Positions 53,973 to 61,615 of a DNA stretch of 64,000 nt are shown here, piece after piece; the stretch's first letter is position 1, and each line of letters starts with the position of its first letter. The stretch comes from Roseburia hominis (GTDB taxonomy: Bacteria; Bacillota; Clostridia; Lachnospirales; Lachnospiraceae), in contig NZ_JADYUI010000013.1 of NCBI RefSeq assembly GCF_021531695.1, positions 1-64,000 of the forward strand. Reading direction: 5' to 3'. A model generated the notes under the pieces. The model worked only from the letters and a program-made list of their open reading frames with translations, was not told the DNA's origin and did no database searches. The position numbers and the translations under genes are program-made.

Positions 53973-54011
53973 GTGCATAATCTTAGTTCATTTAATGTAT
54001 AAATCCGAATT

Positions 54012-54070
54012 GACCGAGCTCTTTAGAGCGAGGGAGGCATTTTGTTGAAAGGAAGAAGATGGAGATAAAT
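54012..54070 (+). repeat. Flanking 60-bp repeat, copy 2
   Basis: GACCGAGCTCTTTAGAGCGA GGGAGGC, then GAAGAAGATGGAGATAAATAAG. Same orientation as the copy at 49024 although the hairpin element next to it is reversed. It ends 26 bases before the spoIIIAF start. Confidence 0.8.
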
Positions 54071-54095
54071 AAGAACTTGAAAAGAGGGGAGAGCA

Positions 54096-54605
54096 ATGGA
54101 GCATTTCATAACATGGATGAAAGGAATCGTACTATTGTTTTTTGTTTTTACTGCTCTTTTGTATTTTATTCCACGAAATGTATACAAAAAATATATTCGT
54201 TTTTTTATGGAAATGATGCTTATTCTTGCCATTATGTATCCGCTTTTACAAGCTGTTTTTAAAGAAAATGCATTGGAAAATTTAATTCATTATGATGAAT
54301 TCTGGCAGGAGATGGATAACATGAAATTAGATGCAGAACATTTCGAAGAAGAGCAGAATACTTATTATCTGAAAGAATGTGAAAAAAATGTAGAAGAAAA
54401 TTTAAGACAGTTGATTCTTCAACATGGTTATGAAGTAAAAAATATAGAGGTAAAATTAAATACTTCTTATGAAATTGAAGACATTTCGCTGGTGTTGGAA
54501 CAAACAGAAAAGAAACAAAAAAAGGAGGATATTTCATTGATTCAAAAAGAAATCCTGAATTTTTATCAAATTGAGGAAAACAGACTGGAACTTAAGGTAC
54601 AGTAA
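54096..54605 (+). CDS. spoIIIAF: Stage III sporulation protein AF
   Basis: 169 residues: two N-terminal hydrophobic helices (WMKGIVLLFFVFTALLYFIP, FMEMMLILAIMYPLLQAVF) and a soluble domain (YLKECEKNVEENLRQLILQHGYEVKNIEVKL) of the SpoIIIAF family. GAGGGGAGAG precedes the ATG. It is the first gene after the hairpin insertion, so transcription must either pass through the element or start in it. Confidence 0.92.
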   Translation: MEHFITWMKGIVLLFFVFTALLYFIPRNVYKKYIRFFMEMMLILAIMYPLLQAVFKENALENLIHYDEFWQEMDNMKLDAEHFEEEQNTYYLKECEKNVEENLRQLILQHGYEVKNIEVKLNTSYEIEDISLVLEQTEKKQKKEDISLIQKEILNFYQIEENRLELKVQ

Positions 54606-54616
54606 AGGAGCAGGGT

Positions 54617-55234
54617 ATGGGGAAGGGAAAAAAGACTTTTGAGTGGTTAAAAAAAATAAAAGAAATGGATAAAAATAACTGGTTGATTCTGGGCTTAATC
54701 GGTGTTCTTTTACTTGTAATTGCAATACCAACAGAAAAAAAGGAGAAAACACCAGGTGGAGAATTAAAGACACAGAAAATGGGAGAAAAAGAGAACCAAA
54801 CAGAAACAGGAAGGGGACAAAGCGGAGATTATAAAGAAGAACTGGAAGAAGAATTAACGGAAATGCTGCAAAATATGGAAGGTGTCGGAAAAGTAAAAGT
54901 AATGATTACATTAAAAGATGGTGGGGAGAGCGTAGTGGAAAAAGATTCCTCTGATACAAGCAATAGAACAGAAGAAACAGATAAAGAGGGCGCAAGCAGA
55001 ACGGAGATTGCGTTGCAGTCGCAAAAGGAAACGGTATATGATGGAAAGACAGACAGTACACCATTTATAGCAAAAGAATTAAATCCCAAAGTAGAAGGTG
55101 TGCTCATTTTGGCAGAAGGAGCAGACAATACGGTGGTAAAGCAAAATATTTCTGATGCAGTTCTGGCATTATTCTCTGTGGATGCACATAAGATAAAAGT
55201 AGTTAAGATGAGTGTGCAGGAGGAAAACAAGTGA
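54617..55234 (+). CDS. spoIIIAG: Stage III sporulation protein AG
   Basis: 205 residues with one transmembrane helix (WLILGLIGVLLLVIAIP, about 24-40) and an exterior ring-building domain: LEEELTEMLQNMEGVGKVKVMITLKDGGESVVEKD and ILAEGADNTVVKQNISDAVLALF. SpoIIIAG forms a large ring of the channel in B. subtilis. AAAGGAGCAGGG precedes the ATG; the stop overlaps spoIIIAH by four bases. Confidence 0.94.
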   Translation: MGKGKKTFEWLKKIKEMDKNNWLILGLIGVLLLVIAIPTEKKEKTPGGELKTQKMGEKENQTETGRGQSGDYKEELEEELTEMLQNMEGVGKVKVMITLKDGGESVVEKDSSDTSNRTEETDKEGASRTEIALQSQKETVYDGKTDSTPFIAKELNPKVEGVLILAEGADNTVVKQNISDAVLALFSVDAHKIKVVKMSVQEENK

Positions 55235-56013
55235 AAAATGTATTTAAAAAAAATCAAATCATCATAACGACGCTTGCACTTATGATTGTAGTAGCGGGCT
55301 ATGTGAGTTATACGAACGGAAATTTAAAAGATAAAGATGTGGCAAAAGAAACAAGTGCGGATGCAATGGAAGAGGAATACGAAATTTCAGATGAAGATTT
55401 AGCGTTGGAGGGGGATGTATTTACAGATATTGAGGATGATTCTACGGAAACTTCAGTAGTAACAGGAGCTGAAACAGCAGAGGTGCCACAAGGCTCGGAT
55501 ACCGGAATTGATAATCCAGGGGAAGCCGTACTTACCAGCTCTGAGGCATCTAATGTGAATTTCGCAGTAGAAATGAAATTGAACCGGGAACAGGTGCGTT
55601 CACAGAATAAAGAAACGTTGCTTGGAGTAATTAATAACGAGAGTCTGACAGAAACACAGAAGCAGGCAGCAGTTGACCAGATGATTGCAATGACAGATAT
55701 TGCGGAGCGTGAGGCAGCAGCAGAAATGCTTTTAGAGGCAAAGGGATTTACGGATGTTGTCGTAAGTATTACGGATAACAGTGCAGATGTTGTCCTGAAT
55801 ATGGGTGAAGTGACGGATGCAAAACGTGCACAGGTAGAGGACATTGTGAAAAGAAAGACAAATGTGGCAGCTGAAAATATTATTATTACACCAATCCAGA
55901 CAACAGAGCAGGGAACTGAGAATCTGACAGAACAGGCAACGACAAAAAATGCAGAAACAACAGAAGAAGTAGAGAGTACAATGTCAACTGAAGCAGAGAT
56001 TTTAGAAGATTAA
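55231..56013 (+). CDS. spoIIIAH: Stage III sporulation protein AH
   Basis: 260 residues: an N-terminal helix (IIITTLALMIVVAGYVSY), an acidic, low-complexity linker to about residue 105, then the SpoIIIAH ring domain that binds SpoIIQ (FAVEMKLNREQVRSQNKETL, AAAEMLLEAKGFTDVVVSIT), and an extra Thr/Glu-rich tail of about 40 residues. It ends the spoIIIA set. GTG start overlapping spoIIIAG (GTGA). Confidence 0.94.
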   Translation: MKNVFKKNQIIITTLALMIVVAGYVSYTNGNLKDKDVAKETSADAMEEEYEISDEDLALEGDVFTDIEDDSTETSVVTGAETAEVPQGSDTGIDNPGEAVLTSSEASNVNFAVEMKLNREQVRSQNKETLLGVINNESLTETQKQAAVDQMIAMTDIAEREAAAEMLLEAKGFTDVVVSITDNSADVVLNMGEVTDAKRAQVEDIVKRKTNVAAENIIITPIQTTEQGTENLTEQATTKNAETTEEVESTMSTEAEILED

Positions 56014-56112
56014 GAAATGAGTGGGAAGCATGAGTTGGTTATACGATAAGAAAGGTTTCTGGAAATATTGCATTCATAAGAGATTTCCTCTATAATATTC
56101 TCGATTTTAAAC

Positions 56113-56176
56113 GTTCAAGCACTCCCCCACCTCTAAGTTGTAGAAACGTAGGTGGAGGTAGGGGGACATGCTTGTA
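56113..56176 (+). repeat. GC-rich hairpin repeat
   Basis: CAAGCACTCCCCCACCTC, loop region TAAGTTGTAGAAACGTAG, GTGGAGGTAGGGGG, ACATGCTTG: arms pair with a one-base bulge. It is richer in G+C than its surroundings. The layout resembles foldback ends of IS200/IS605-type elements but no transposase is present. Confidence 0.6.
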
Positions 56177-56177
56177 A

Positions 56178-56212
56178 GAGTAGCGAAGCGGACTTTGAAT
56201 GTCCGCCTTACC
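56178..56212 (+). repeat. Short palindromic repeat, divergent copy R5
   Basis: AGAGTAGCGAAGCGGA, loop CTTTGAATG, TCCGCCTTACC. It lacks the TCATGAGCA start of the other copies but keeps the AAGCGGA / TCCGCCTT stem. It directly abuts the hairpin at 56113-56176. Confidence 0.65.
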
Positions 56213-56237
56213 ACTAAAAAATACGAGGAGTGAAAGT

Positions 56238-57974
56238 ATGTTAAAGACGTTAGCAGCGCAGGTGAAAGAATTTAAAAAGGATTCGATGCTGACTCCGGTT
56301 TTTATGATTATGGAAGTCATTATGGAAATGATCATTCCGTTTCTTATGGCATCAATTATTGATGATGGTGTTGGGAAAGGGGATATTCATCATATCTGCA
56401 TTGTTGGGATTATTATGATTGCAATGGCGGTATTAGGACTGATATTCGGTGTTTTAGGAGGAGTATATGGTGCAAAAGCTTCCACCGGATTTGCGAGAAA
56501 CTTGCGAAAAGCAATGTATGAAAATATTCAGACTTTTAGTTTCTCTAATATTGACAAATATTCGACGGCAGGACTGGTTACAAGACTTACGACGGATGTT
56601 ACCAATGTGCAGAATGCTTATCAGATGATTCTTCGTATGTGTGTCAGGGCACCTTTTAGTCTGATTTGTGCAATGATTATGGCTTTTATTATCAATGCGA
56701 GACTGGCTTCCATTTATCTTGTTGCGGTACTTTTTCTTGGTACTTGTCTTTTTATTATCATCTTTTTTGCAACCCGTTATTTTAATCAGGTTTTTGAAAA
56801 ATATGATGATTTAAATGCCAGTGTGCAGGAAAATGTATCGGCAATTCGCGTGGTAAAAGCCTACGTTAGAGAAGATCATGAAAAACAGAAATTTAAACGT
56901 GCAAGTGAAAATGTATACAAGATGTTTGTAAAAGCCGAAAAGCTCCTGGCATGGAATGCGCCATTAATGCAATTTACGGTCTATGCATGTATTCTGGGGA
57001 TCAGCTGGCTTGGTGCAAAAATGATTGTAGGAAGCACACTTACGACCGGAGAGTTGATGAGTCTTTTGACCTATTGCATGAATTTATTAATGAGCCTTAT
57101 GATGTTATCCATGGTATTTGTCATGATTACCATGAGTATGGCGAGTGCAAGACGTATTGCAGAGGTTATCAATGAAGAAGCGGATATTAAAAATCCTAAA
57201 AATCCGGTTATGGAAGTAAAGGATGGAAGTGTTATTTTTGACCATGTGAATTTCAGTTATAAAAAAGATGCAAAAAGTTATGTGTTAAAAGACATTAATC
57301 TATCCATTCAATCCGGGGAAACAATTGGTATTTTAGGAGGAACCGGAAGTGCAAAATCAAGCCTGGTAAATCTGATTACCCGTTTGTATGATGTATCGAC
57401 CGGAAGTGTAAAGGTCGGTGGCGTAGATGTCAGGGATTATGATCTGGAGACGCTTCGAAACGAGGTATCGGTTGTATTGCAGAACAATGTACTTTTTTCC
57501 GGAAGTATTTTGGAAAATTTACGTTGGGGAAATAAGAATGCGAGTGAAGAAGAATGTAAACGCGCCTGTGAACTTGCCTGTGCCGATGAATTTATTGAAA
57601 AAATGCCGGAAAAATACGAGACACATATCGAGCAGGGCGGAAATAATGTTTCCGGTGGCCAAAAACAGCGTCTTTGTATTGCAAGAGCGTTGTTGAAAAA
57701 ACCAAAAATTTTAATCCTGGATGATTCGACGAGTGCGGTAGATACGGCGACAGATGCAAAAATCAGGGAAGCATTTGCAAAAGAAATACCGAATACCACG
57801 AAATTTATTATTGCACAACGCGTATCGAGCCTTATGAATTCTGACCGTATTATTGTTATGGATGACGGCTGCATCAGTGGCGTTGGAACTCATGAGGAAT
57901 TATTAGAAAATAATACGATTTATCGTGATGTGTATGAATCCCAGACTGCCGGAAGCGGCGATTTTGACGAATGA
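56238..57974 (+). CDS. ABC exporter subunit with a degenerate ATP site
   Basis: Half-transporter of 578 residues: six-helix ABC membrane domain (to about 320) followed by a nucleotide-binding domain. Walker A reads GTGSAKSS, with Ala for the usual Gly before Lys, and the Walker B end is ILILDDSTSAVD, with Asp for the catalytic Glu. The signature VSGGQKQR is canonical. This is the pattern of the non-catalytic half of heterodimeric exporters. ATG 56238 follows GAGGAGTG. It overlaps the next gene region and is cotranscribed with it. Confidence 0.92.
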   Translation: MLKTLAAQVKEFKKDSMLTPVFMIMEVIMEMIIPFLMASIIDDGVGKGDIHHICIVGIIMIAMAVLGLIFGVLGGVYGAKASTGFARNLRKAMYENIQTFSFSNIDKYSTAGLVTRLTTDVTNVQNAYQMILRMCVRAPFSLICAMIMAFIINARLASIYLVAVLFLGTCLFIIIFFATRYFNQVFEKYDDLNASVQENVSAIRVVKAYVREDHEKQKFKRASENVYKMFVKAEKLLAWNAPLMQFTVYACILGISWLGAKMIVGSTLTTGELMSLLTYCMNLLMSLMMLSMVFVMITMSMASARRIAEVINEEADIKNPKNPVMEVKDGSVIFDHVNFSYKKDAKSYVLKDINLSIQSGETIGILGGTGSAKSSLVNLITRLYDVSTGSVKVGGVDVRDYDLETLRNEVSVVLQNNVLFSGSILENLRWGNKNASEEECKRACELACADEFIEKMPEKYETHIEQGGNNVSGGQKQRLCIARALLKKPKILILDDSTSAVDTATDAKIREAFAKEIPNTTKFIIAQRVSSLMNSDRIIVMDDGCISGVGTHEELLENNTIYRDVYESQTAGSGDFDE

Positions 57975-57985
57975 GGAGGCAAGAG

Positions 57986-59869
57986 ATGGAAAAAAGAAAA
58001 AAAGGAATCGAAAATCCCGGCAAAGTATTGAAACGCGTGATGGCATATGTTCTTAAAAATTATAAATTTTCCTGTATTGTTGTTGTGATTGGAATTATTG
58101 TGGCAACACTTGCCAATATTCAGGGAACCATGTTTATGCAGACTTTGATCGATGATTATATTACGCCGCTCACAAAAGCGGAAAATCCGGATTTTAGCGG
58201 ATTAATGTATGCGATTTTTAAAGTGGCAGCAATTTATGCAGTCGGTGTCATTTGTACTTATGTTTATAACAGAATCATGGTAAATGTGACACAGGGAACA
58301 TTAAAGAATTTGCGTAATGATATGTTTTTAACGATGGAGAGTCTTCCAATCAAATATTTTGATACCCATGCACATGGTGATATCATGTCCTGCTATACGA
58401 ATGATATTGATACGTTACGTCAGATGATAAGCCAGAGTATTCCGCAGCTAATTAACAGTGCGCTTATGATTGTAAGTGTTGTTGTTTGTATGATTCGTCT
58501 TAACATACCGCTTACACTTGCAACGTTTGTCATGGTCGCATTTATGCTTCTGGTTACAAAAAAGTTAGCCGGACTCAGCGGAAAATATTTTGCCAGACAG
58601 CAAAAAGATATTGGTTCCGTGAATGCACATATTGAAGAAATGATGAACGGGCAGAAGGTGGTAAAGGTTTTTTGCCATGAACAGGAAAGTATGGAAGCTT
58701 TTAATCAGTTAAATGATGAATTGTTTCACAGTGCAAATGAGGCAAATAAGTTTGCCAATATTTTAATGCCGATTAATGCACAGCTTGGAAATGTCAGCTA
58801 TGTTATCTGTGCGATTCTCGGTGGGATTCTTGCGATAAATGGTTTTGGCGGTTTTACACTTGGAGCTTTGGCAAGTTTTTTGACCTTTAATAAATCTTTT
58901 AATATGCCAATTAATCAGGTCAGTCAGCAGTTGAACAGTATTGTTATGGCGTTGGCGGGAGCAGACCGTATTTTCCGGTTACTGGATGAAAAACCGGAGG
59001 TAGACGAAGGATATGTGGAATTGGTAAATGCAAAGGAAAAGGAAGACGGCACTATTACAGAATGTAAGGAACATACCGGAATGTGGGCATGGAAGCATTA
59101 TCATAAGGCAGATGATACCATTACCTATCAGAAGATGGAGGGGGATGTTGTCTTTGACCATGTTGATTTTGGTTATTCGGATGAAAAAATGGTGTTAAGT
59201 GATATTGAACTTTATGCCAGACCTGGGCAGAAGATTGCATTTGTTGGTGCTACCGGAGCCGGAAAAACAACAATTACAAACCTGATTAATCGTTTTTATG
59301 ATATTCAGGATGGAAAAATTCGTTATGATGGGATTAACATTAATAAAATCAAGAAAAACGATTTGAGACGTTCACTTGGAATCGTGTTGCAGGATACGCA
59401 TTTATTTACCGGAACGGTCATGGAAAATATCCGTTATGGAAAATTGGATGCGACGGATGAAGAGGTAAAAGCAGCGGCAAAGCTTGCAAATGCGGATGGA
59501 TTTATCAAACGATTACCAAATGGATATGATACGATGCTTTTAGGGGATGGAAAGAATTTAAGCCAGGGACAAAGGCAGTTACTTGCGATTGCAAGGGCAG
59601 CAGTGGCAGACCCACCGGTACTTATTTTAGATGAAGCCACAAGCTCTATTGATACCAGAACGGAAAAACTTGTGCAGGAGGGAATGGATCGTTTGATGAA
59701 TGGCAGGACGACCTTTGTAATTGCACACCGTCTTTCTACCGTAAGAAACAGTGATTGTATCATGGTGTTGGAACAGGGACACATTATTGAAAAAGGAACA
59801 CATGAACAGCTGATAGAAAAACAGGGAAAATATTATCAACTTTATACCGGAAAAATTGTAAATGCATAA
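57986..59869 (+). CDS. ABC exporter subunit with the catalytic ATP site
   Basis: 627-residue half-transporter that partners the previous gene product. ABC membrane domain to about residue 340, an insertion of about 40 polar residues (YVELVNAKEKEDGTITECKE) before the ATPase domain, then Walker A GATGAGKTT near 421, signature LSQGQRQ (Gln for the usual Gly), and a canonical Walker B ILDEATSSID with the catalytic Glu. Together with the partner it gives one consensus and one degenerate site. ATG 57986 has AGGAGG seven bases upstream. Substrate unknown; multidrug or lipid export is typical for the family. Confidence 0.92.
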   Translation: MEKRKKGIENPGKVLKRVMAYVLKNYKFSCIVVVIGIIVATLANIQGTMFMQTLIDDYITPLTKAENPDFSGLMYAIFKVAAIYAVGVICTYVYNRIMVNVTQGTLKNLRNDMFLTMESLPIKYFDTHAHGDIMSCYTNDIDTLRQMISQSIPQLINSALMIVSVVVCMIRLNIPLTLATFVMVAFMLLVTKKLAGLSGKYFARQQKDIGSVNAHIEEMMNGQKVVKVFCHEQESMEAFNQLNDELFHSANEANKFANILMPINAQLGNVSYVICAILGGILAINGFGGFTLGALASFLTFNKSFNMPINQVSQQLNSIVMALAGADRIFRLLDEKPEVDEGYVELVNAKEKEDGTITECKEHTGMWAWKHYHKADDTITYQKMEGDVVFDHVDFGYSDEKMVLSDIELYARPGQKIAFVGATGAGKTTITNLINRFYDIQDGKIRYDGININKIKKNDLRRSLGIVLQDTHLFTGTVMENIRYGKLDATDEEVKAAAKLANADGFIKRLPNGYDTMLLGDGKNLSQGQRQLLAIARAAVADPPVLILDEATSSIDTRTEKLVQEGMDRLMNGRTTFVIAHRLSTVRNSDCIMVLEQGHIIEKGTHEQLIEKQGKYYQLYTGKIVNA

Positions 59870-59877
59870 AAATAAGA

Positions 59878-59918
59878 GAAAACGGATATATCTATGAGGG
59901 ATGTATTCGTTTTTTGTT
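59878..59918 (+). terminator. Terminator of the ABC exporter operon
   Basis: AAACGGATATATC, loop TATGAG, GGATGTATTCGTTT (with G-T pairs), then TTTGTTTTTATT. Confidence 0.75.
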
Positions 59919-60069
59919 TTTATTATACACAGTTCGTATACTTTGGTCTTCGATACAACATGTCAGCCTTTGCTCCGTTGTAGAATATAAGATTTACATT
60001 AACAGGAATAATTCCTAATAACAGACAAAAACGGATATATTATACAAAAATATAAAAAAAGAATAAAAA

Positions 60070-60132
60070 TTAGAATATTCGATTGACAAAAACAAAAATT
60101 ATGCTATACTCTAATTAAGAACCATTTCTAAT
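60070..60132 (+). promoter_or_regulatory. Promoter and PerR-like boxes of perR-rubrerythrin
   Basis: TTGACA at 60083-60088, 16 bases, TATACT at 60105-60110 with an upstream TGC. AATTAGAATATTCGATT overlaps the -35 and ATTAAGAACCATTTCTAAT lies just after the -10; both resemble the dyad of Fur/PerR operators (ATTAGAAT-like half sites). This suits autoregulation by the gene product. Confidence 0.6.
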
Positions 60133-60145
60133 AAGGAGAACAAAT

Positions 60146-60550
60146 ATGGCAGAGAAAAGAAATACACATCAAAAAAAAATGATATTAGAAACTTTGTGTG
60201 AAATGAAGAATCATCCAACTGCCTATATGGTCTTTGAGCGACTTTTGGAGAAAGGAAGTCACATCAGCAAGTCCACCGTGTACCGAAATCTTTCGGAGGC
60301 AGCGCAAGAAGGAATTATTTTAAAGCTGGCAATTACCGACAGCGATGTGCGCTATGATGGAAATATTAAGCCTCATTATCATATCCGGTGTCCGATTTGC
60401 GGTGGAGTAAGAGACAGTATGGTTCCGTATCAAGGATATATTGATGAACTGTCGAAAAAAGAAGACGGGGAATCAACATTGCATCATATGATTGAATTCA
60501 TAGGGGTGTGTCATGATTGTAATGAAAAAAAGGAGGAAAATGAATCATGA
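60146..60550 (+). CDS. perR: Fur-family regulator, probably PerR
   Basis: 134-residue Fur-family repressor: N-terminal winged helix ([38 protein letters not shown]) and a dimerisation domain with the structural zinc cysteines CPICGG and [14 protein letters not shown] holds the sensory His positions. The overlap with a rubrerythrin gene (four bases, ATGA) and PerR-like boxes point to peroxide sensing rather than iron or zinc; the exact metal cannot be read from sequence. Confidence 0.85.
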   Translation: MAEKRNTHQKKMILETLCEMKNHPTAYMVFERLLEKGSHISKSTVYRNLSEAAQEGIILKLAITDSDVRYDGNIKPHYHIRCPICGGVRDSMVPYQGYIDELSKKEDGESTLHHMIEFIGVCHDCNEKKEENES

Positions 60551-61089
60551 AAAAATTTGTATGTCAGGTATGTGGTTATGTTCACGAGGGAGACAGTGCT
60601 CCGGCAGAATGTCCGGTATGTCATGCACCGGCTGAGAAGTTTACGGAGCAGACAGGAGAGAAGACATGGGCAGCAGAACATGTAGTAGGTGTTGCAAAAG
60701 GTGTGAGTGAAGATATCGTAGCAGACCTTAGAGCAAACTTTGAAGGAGAATGTACGGAAGTTGGTATGTACCTTGCAATGGCAAGAGTTGCTCATAGAGA
60801 AGGCTATCCGGAAATCGGTATGTACTATGAAAAAGCTGCATTTGAAGAGGCAGAGCATGCAGCAAAATTCGCTGAATTATTAGGCGAAGTTGTAACAGAT
60901 TCCACCAAGAAGAATCTTGAGATGCGTGTTGACGCAGAAAACGGTGCTACTGCAGGAAAGACAGATCTTGCAAAACGTGCAAAAGCTCAGAATCTTGATG
61001 CAATTCATGATACCGTTCATGAGATGGCAAGAGACGAAGCAAGACATGGAAAAGCATTCGAAGGATTATTAAAGAGATATTTTGGCTAA
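60547..61089 (+). CDS. Reverse rubrerythrin (rubredoxin domain first)
   Basis: 180-residue non-heme iron peroxidase. The rubredoxin-like FeS4 site is at the N-terminus (Cys6, Cys9, Cys22, Cys25), followed by a ferritin-like diiron domain ([47 protein letters not shown]). In classical rubrerythrin the order is opposite; the reversed form is known from Clostridia, where it reduces hydrogen peroxide with NADH-derived electrons and is PerR controlled. Here the gene overlaps perR, which supports that role. Confidence 0.95.
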   Translation: MKKFVCQVCGYVHEGDSAPAECPVCHAPAEKFTEQTGEKTWAAEHVVGVAKGVSEDIVADLRANFEGECTEVGMYLAMARVAHREGYPEIGMYYEKAAFEEAEHAAKFAELLGEVVTDSTKKNLEMRVDAENGATAGKTDLAKRAKAQNLDAIHDTVHEMARDEARHGKAFEGLLKRYFG

Positions 61090-61103
61090 GCAATGAGCCA
61101 TGC

Positions 61104-61164
61104 AAAATAGGAAAAGGAGACGCCATGCGAATTTATTCGTAATGGCGTCTCCTTTTCCTATTTT
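61104..61164 (+). terminator. Long terminator hairpin after rubrerythrin
   Basis: Perfect 23-bp arms, AAAATAGGAAAAGGAGACG... against its exact complement ending CCTATTTT, with a 15-base loop. The right arm ends in TATTTTAT. Unusually long and perfect for a terminator. Confidence 0.85.
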
Positions 61165-61354
61165 ATACGGCGAATGCCGTCCAGCGAGAAGAAGCGCAGC
61201 GTATTCGAGCTGGTAGCGTGGCATAACTCATTTTATTGGGCGCCAGCCCACCATGAAATAGCCCGTAAGGGCTATGAATGGCTCGGTGTATCTAATACGG
61301 CGAATGCCGTCCAGCGAGAAGAAGCGAAGCATATTCGAGCTGGCAGCATGGCAT
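61165..61354 (+). repeat. 60-bp direct repeats with hairpin spacer
   Basis: 61165-61224 and 61295-61354 match at all but four positions. They contain CGGC-GAAT-GCCG and CCAGC...GCTGG. The 70-base spacer has TGGGC-GCCA-GCCCA and ATAGCCC-GTAA-GGGCTAT. G+C is above the surroundings. Confidence 0.88.
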
Positions 61355-61449
61355 CATGTAAAAATCGTCCTTTTAAATAGTTTACATATTTAGACTAAAT
61401 TGCTACAATAAAATATAAGAAATTACAAAATCTGACATTTTGCATCTTT

Positions 61450-61553
61450 AAGCCGAATTATTCACCCAGCGAGTGAAATTATAAATTTGGCTTACAAGCA
61501 AGTTTGACGCACGAATTACAGATTTCATTTTGCTGCTGTGAATAATTCGGCTT
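61450..61553 (+). repeat. 104-bp hairpin
   Basis: Perfect 16-bp ends AAGCCGAATTATTCAC / GTGAATAATTCGGCTT, continued inward by CCAGCGAGTGAAATT / GATTTCATTTTGCTG with mismatches. No T run; 62 bases before the next start codon. Confidence 0.8.
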
Positions 61554-61615
61554 TAATATCAAAAAGAAGAATTAAGTAGAAGGCGAATCTGGGAGAAAGA
61601 GAAAGGATGGGGTTT

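Larger units (their letters stand above)
53296..54095. other. Insertion between spoIIIAE and spoIIIAF: composite hairpin element copy 3
   Basis: From 53296 to about 54011 the order is a short tail, module B (reversed), a 91-base linker, module A (reversed) and flank, then the 60-bp repeat and the spoIIIAF ribosome binding site. No ORF of merit. AATTCTGATTTG at the left end and AAATCCGAATT at the right end form imperfect terminal inverted repeats. Confidence 0.85.
61090..61615. other. Gene-free region with terminator and repeats
   Basis: Contains the terminator (61104-61164), a pair of 60-bp direct repeats with palindromic spacer (61165-61354) and a 104-bp hairpin (61450-61553). A 68-codon open frame across the repeats looks non-coding. 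Confidence 0.75.

Noticed and set aside
61174-61380. 68-codon open frame across the direct repeats
   Set aside because: It lies entirely in palindromic repeats, has no ribosome binding site and its translated halves simply repeat the DNA repeat.
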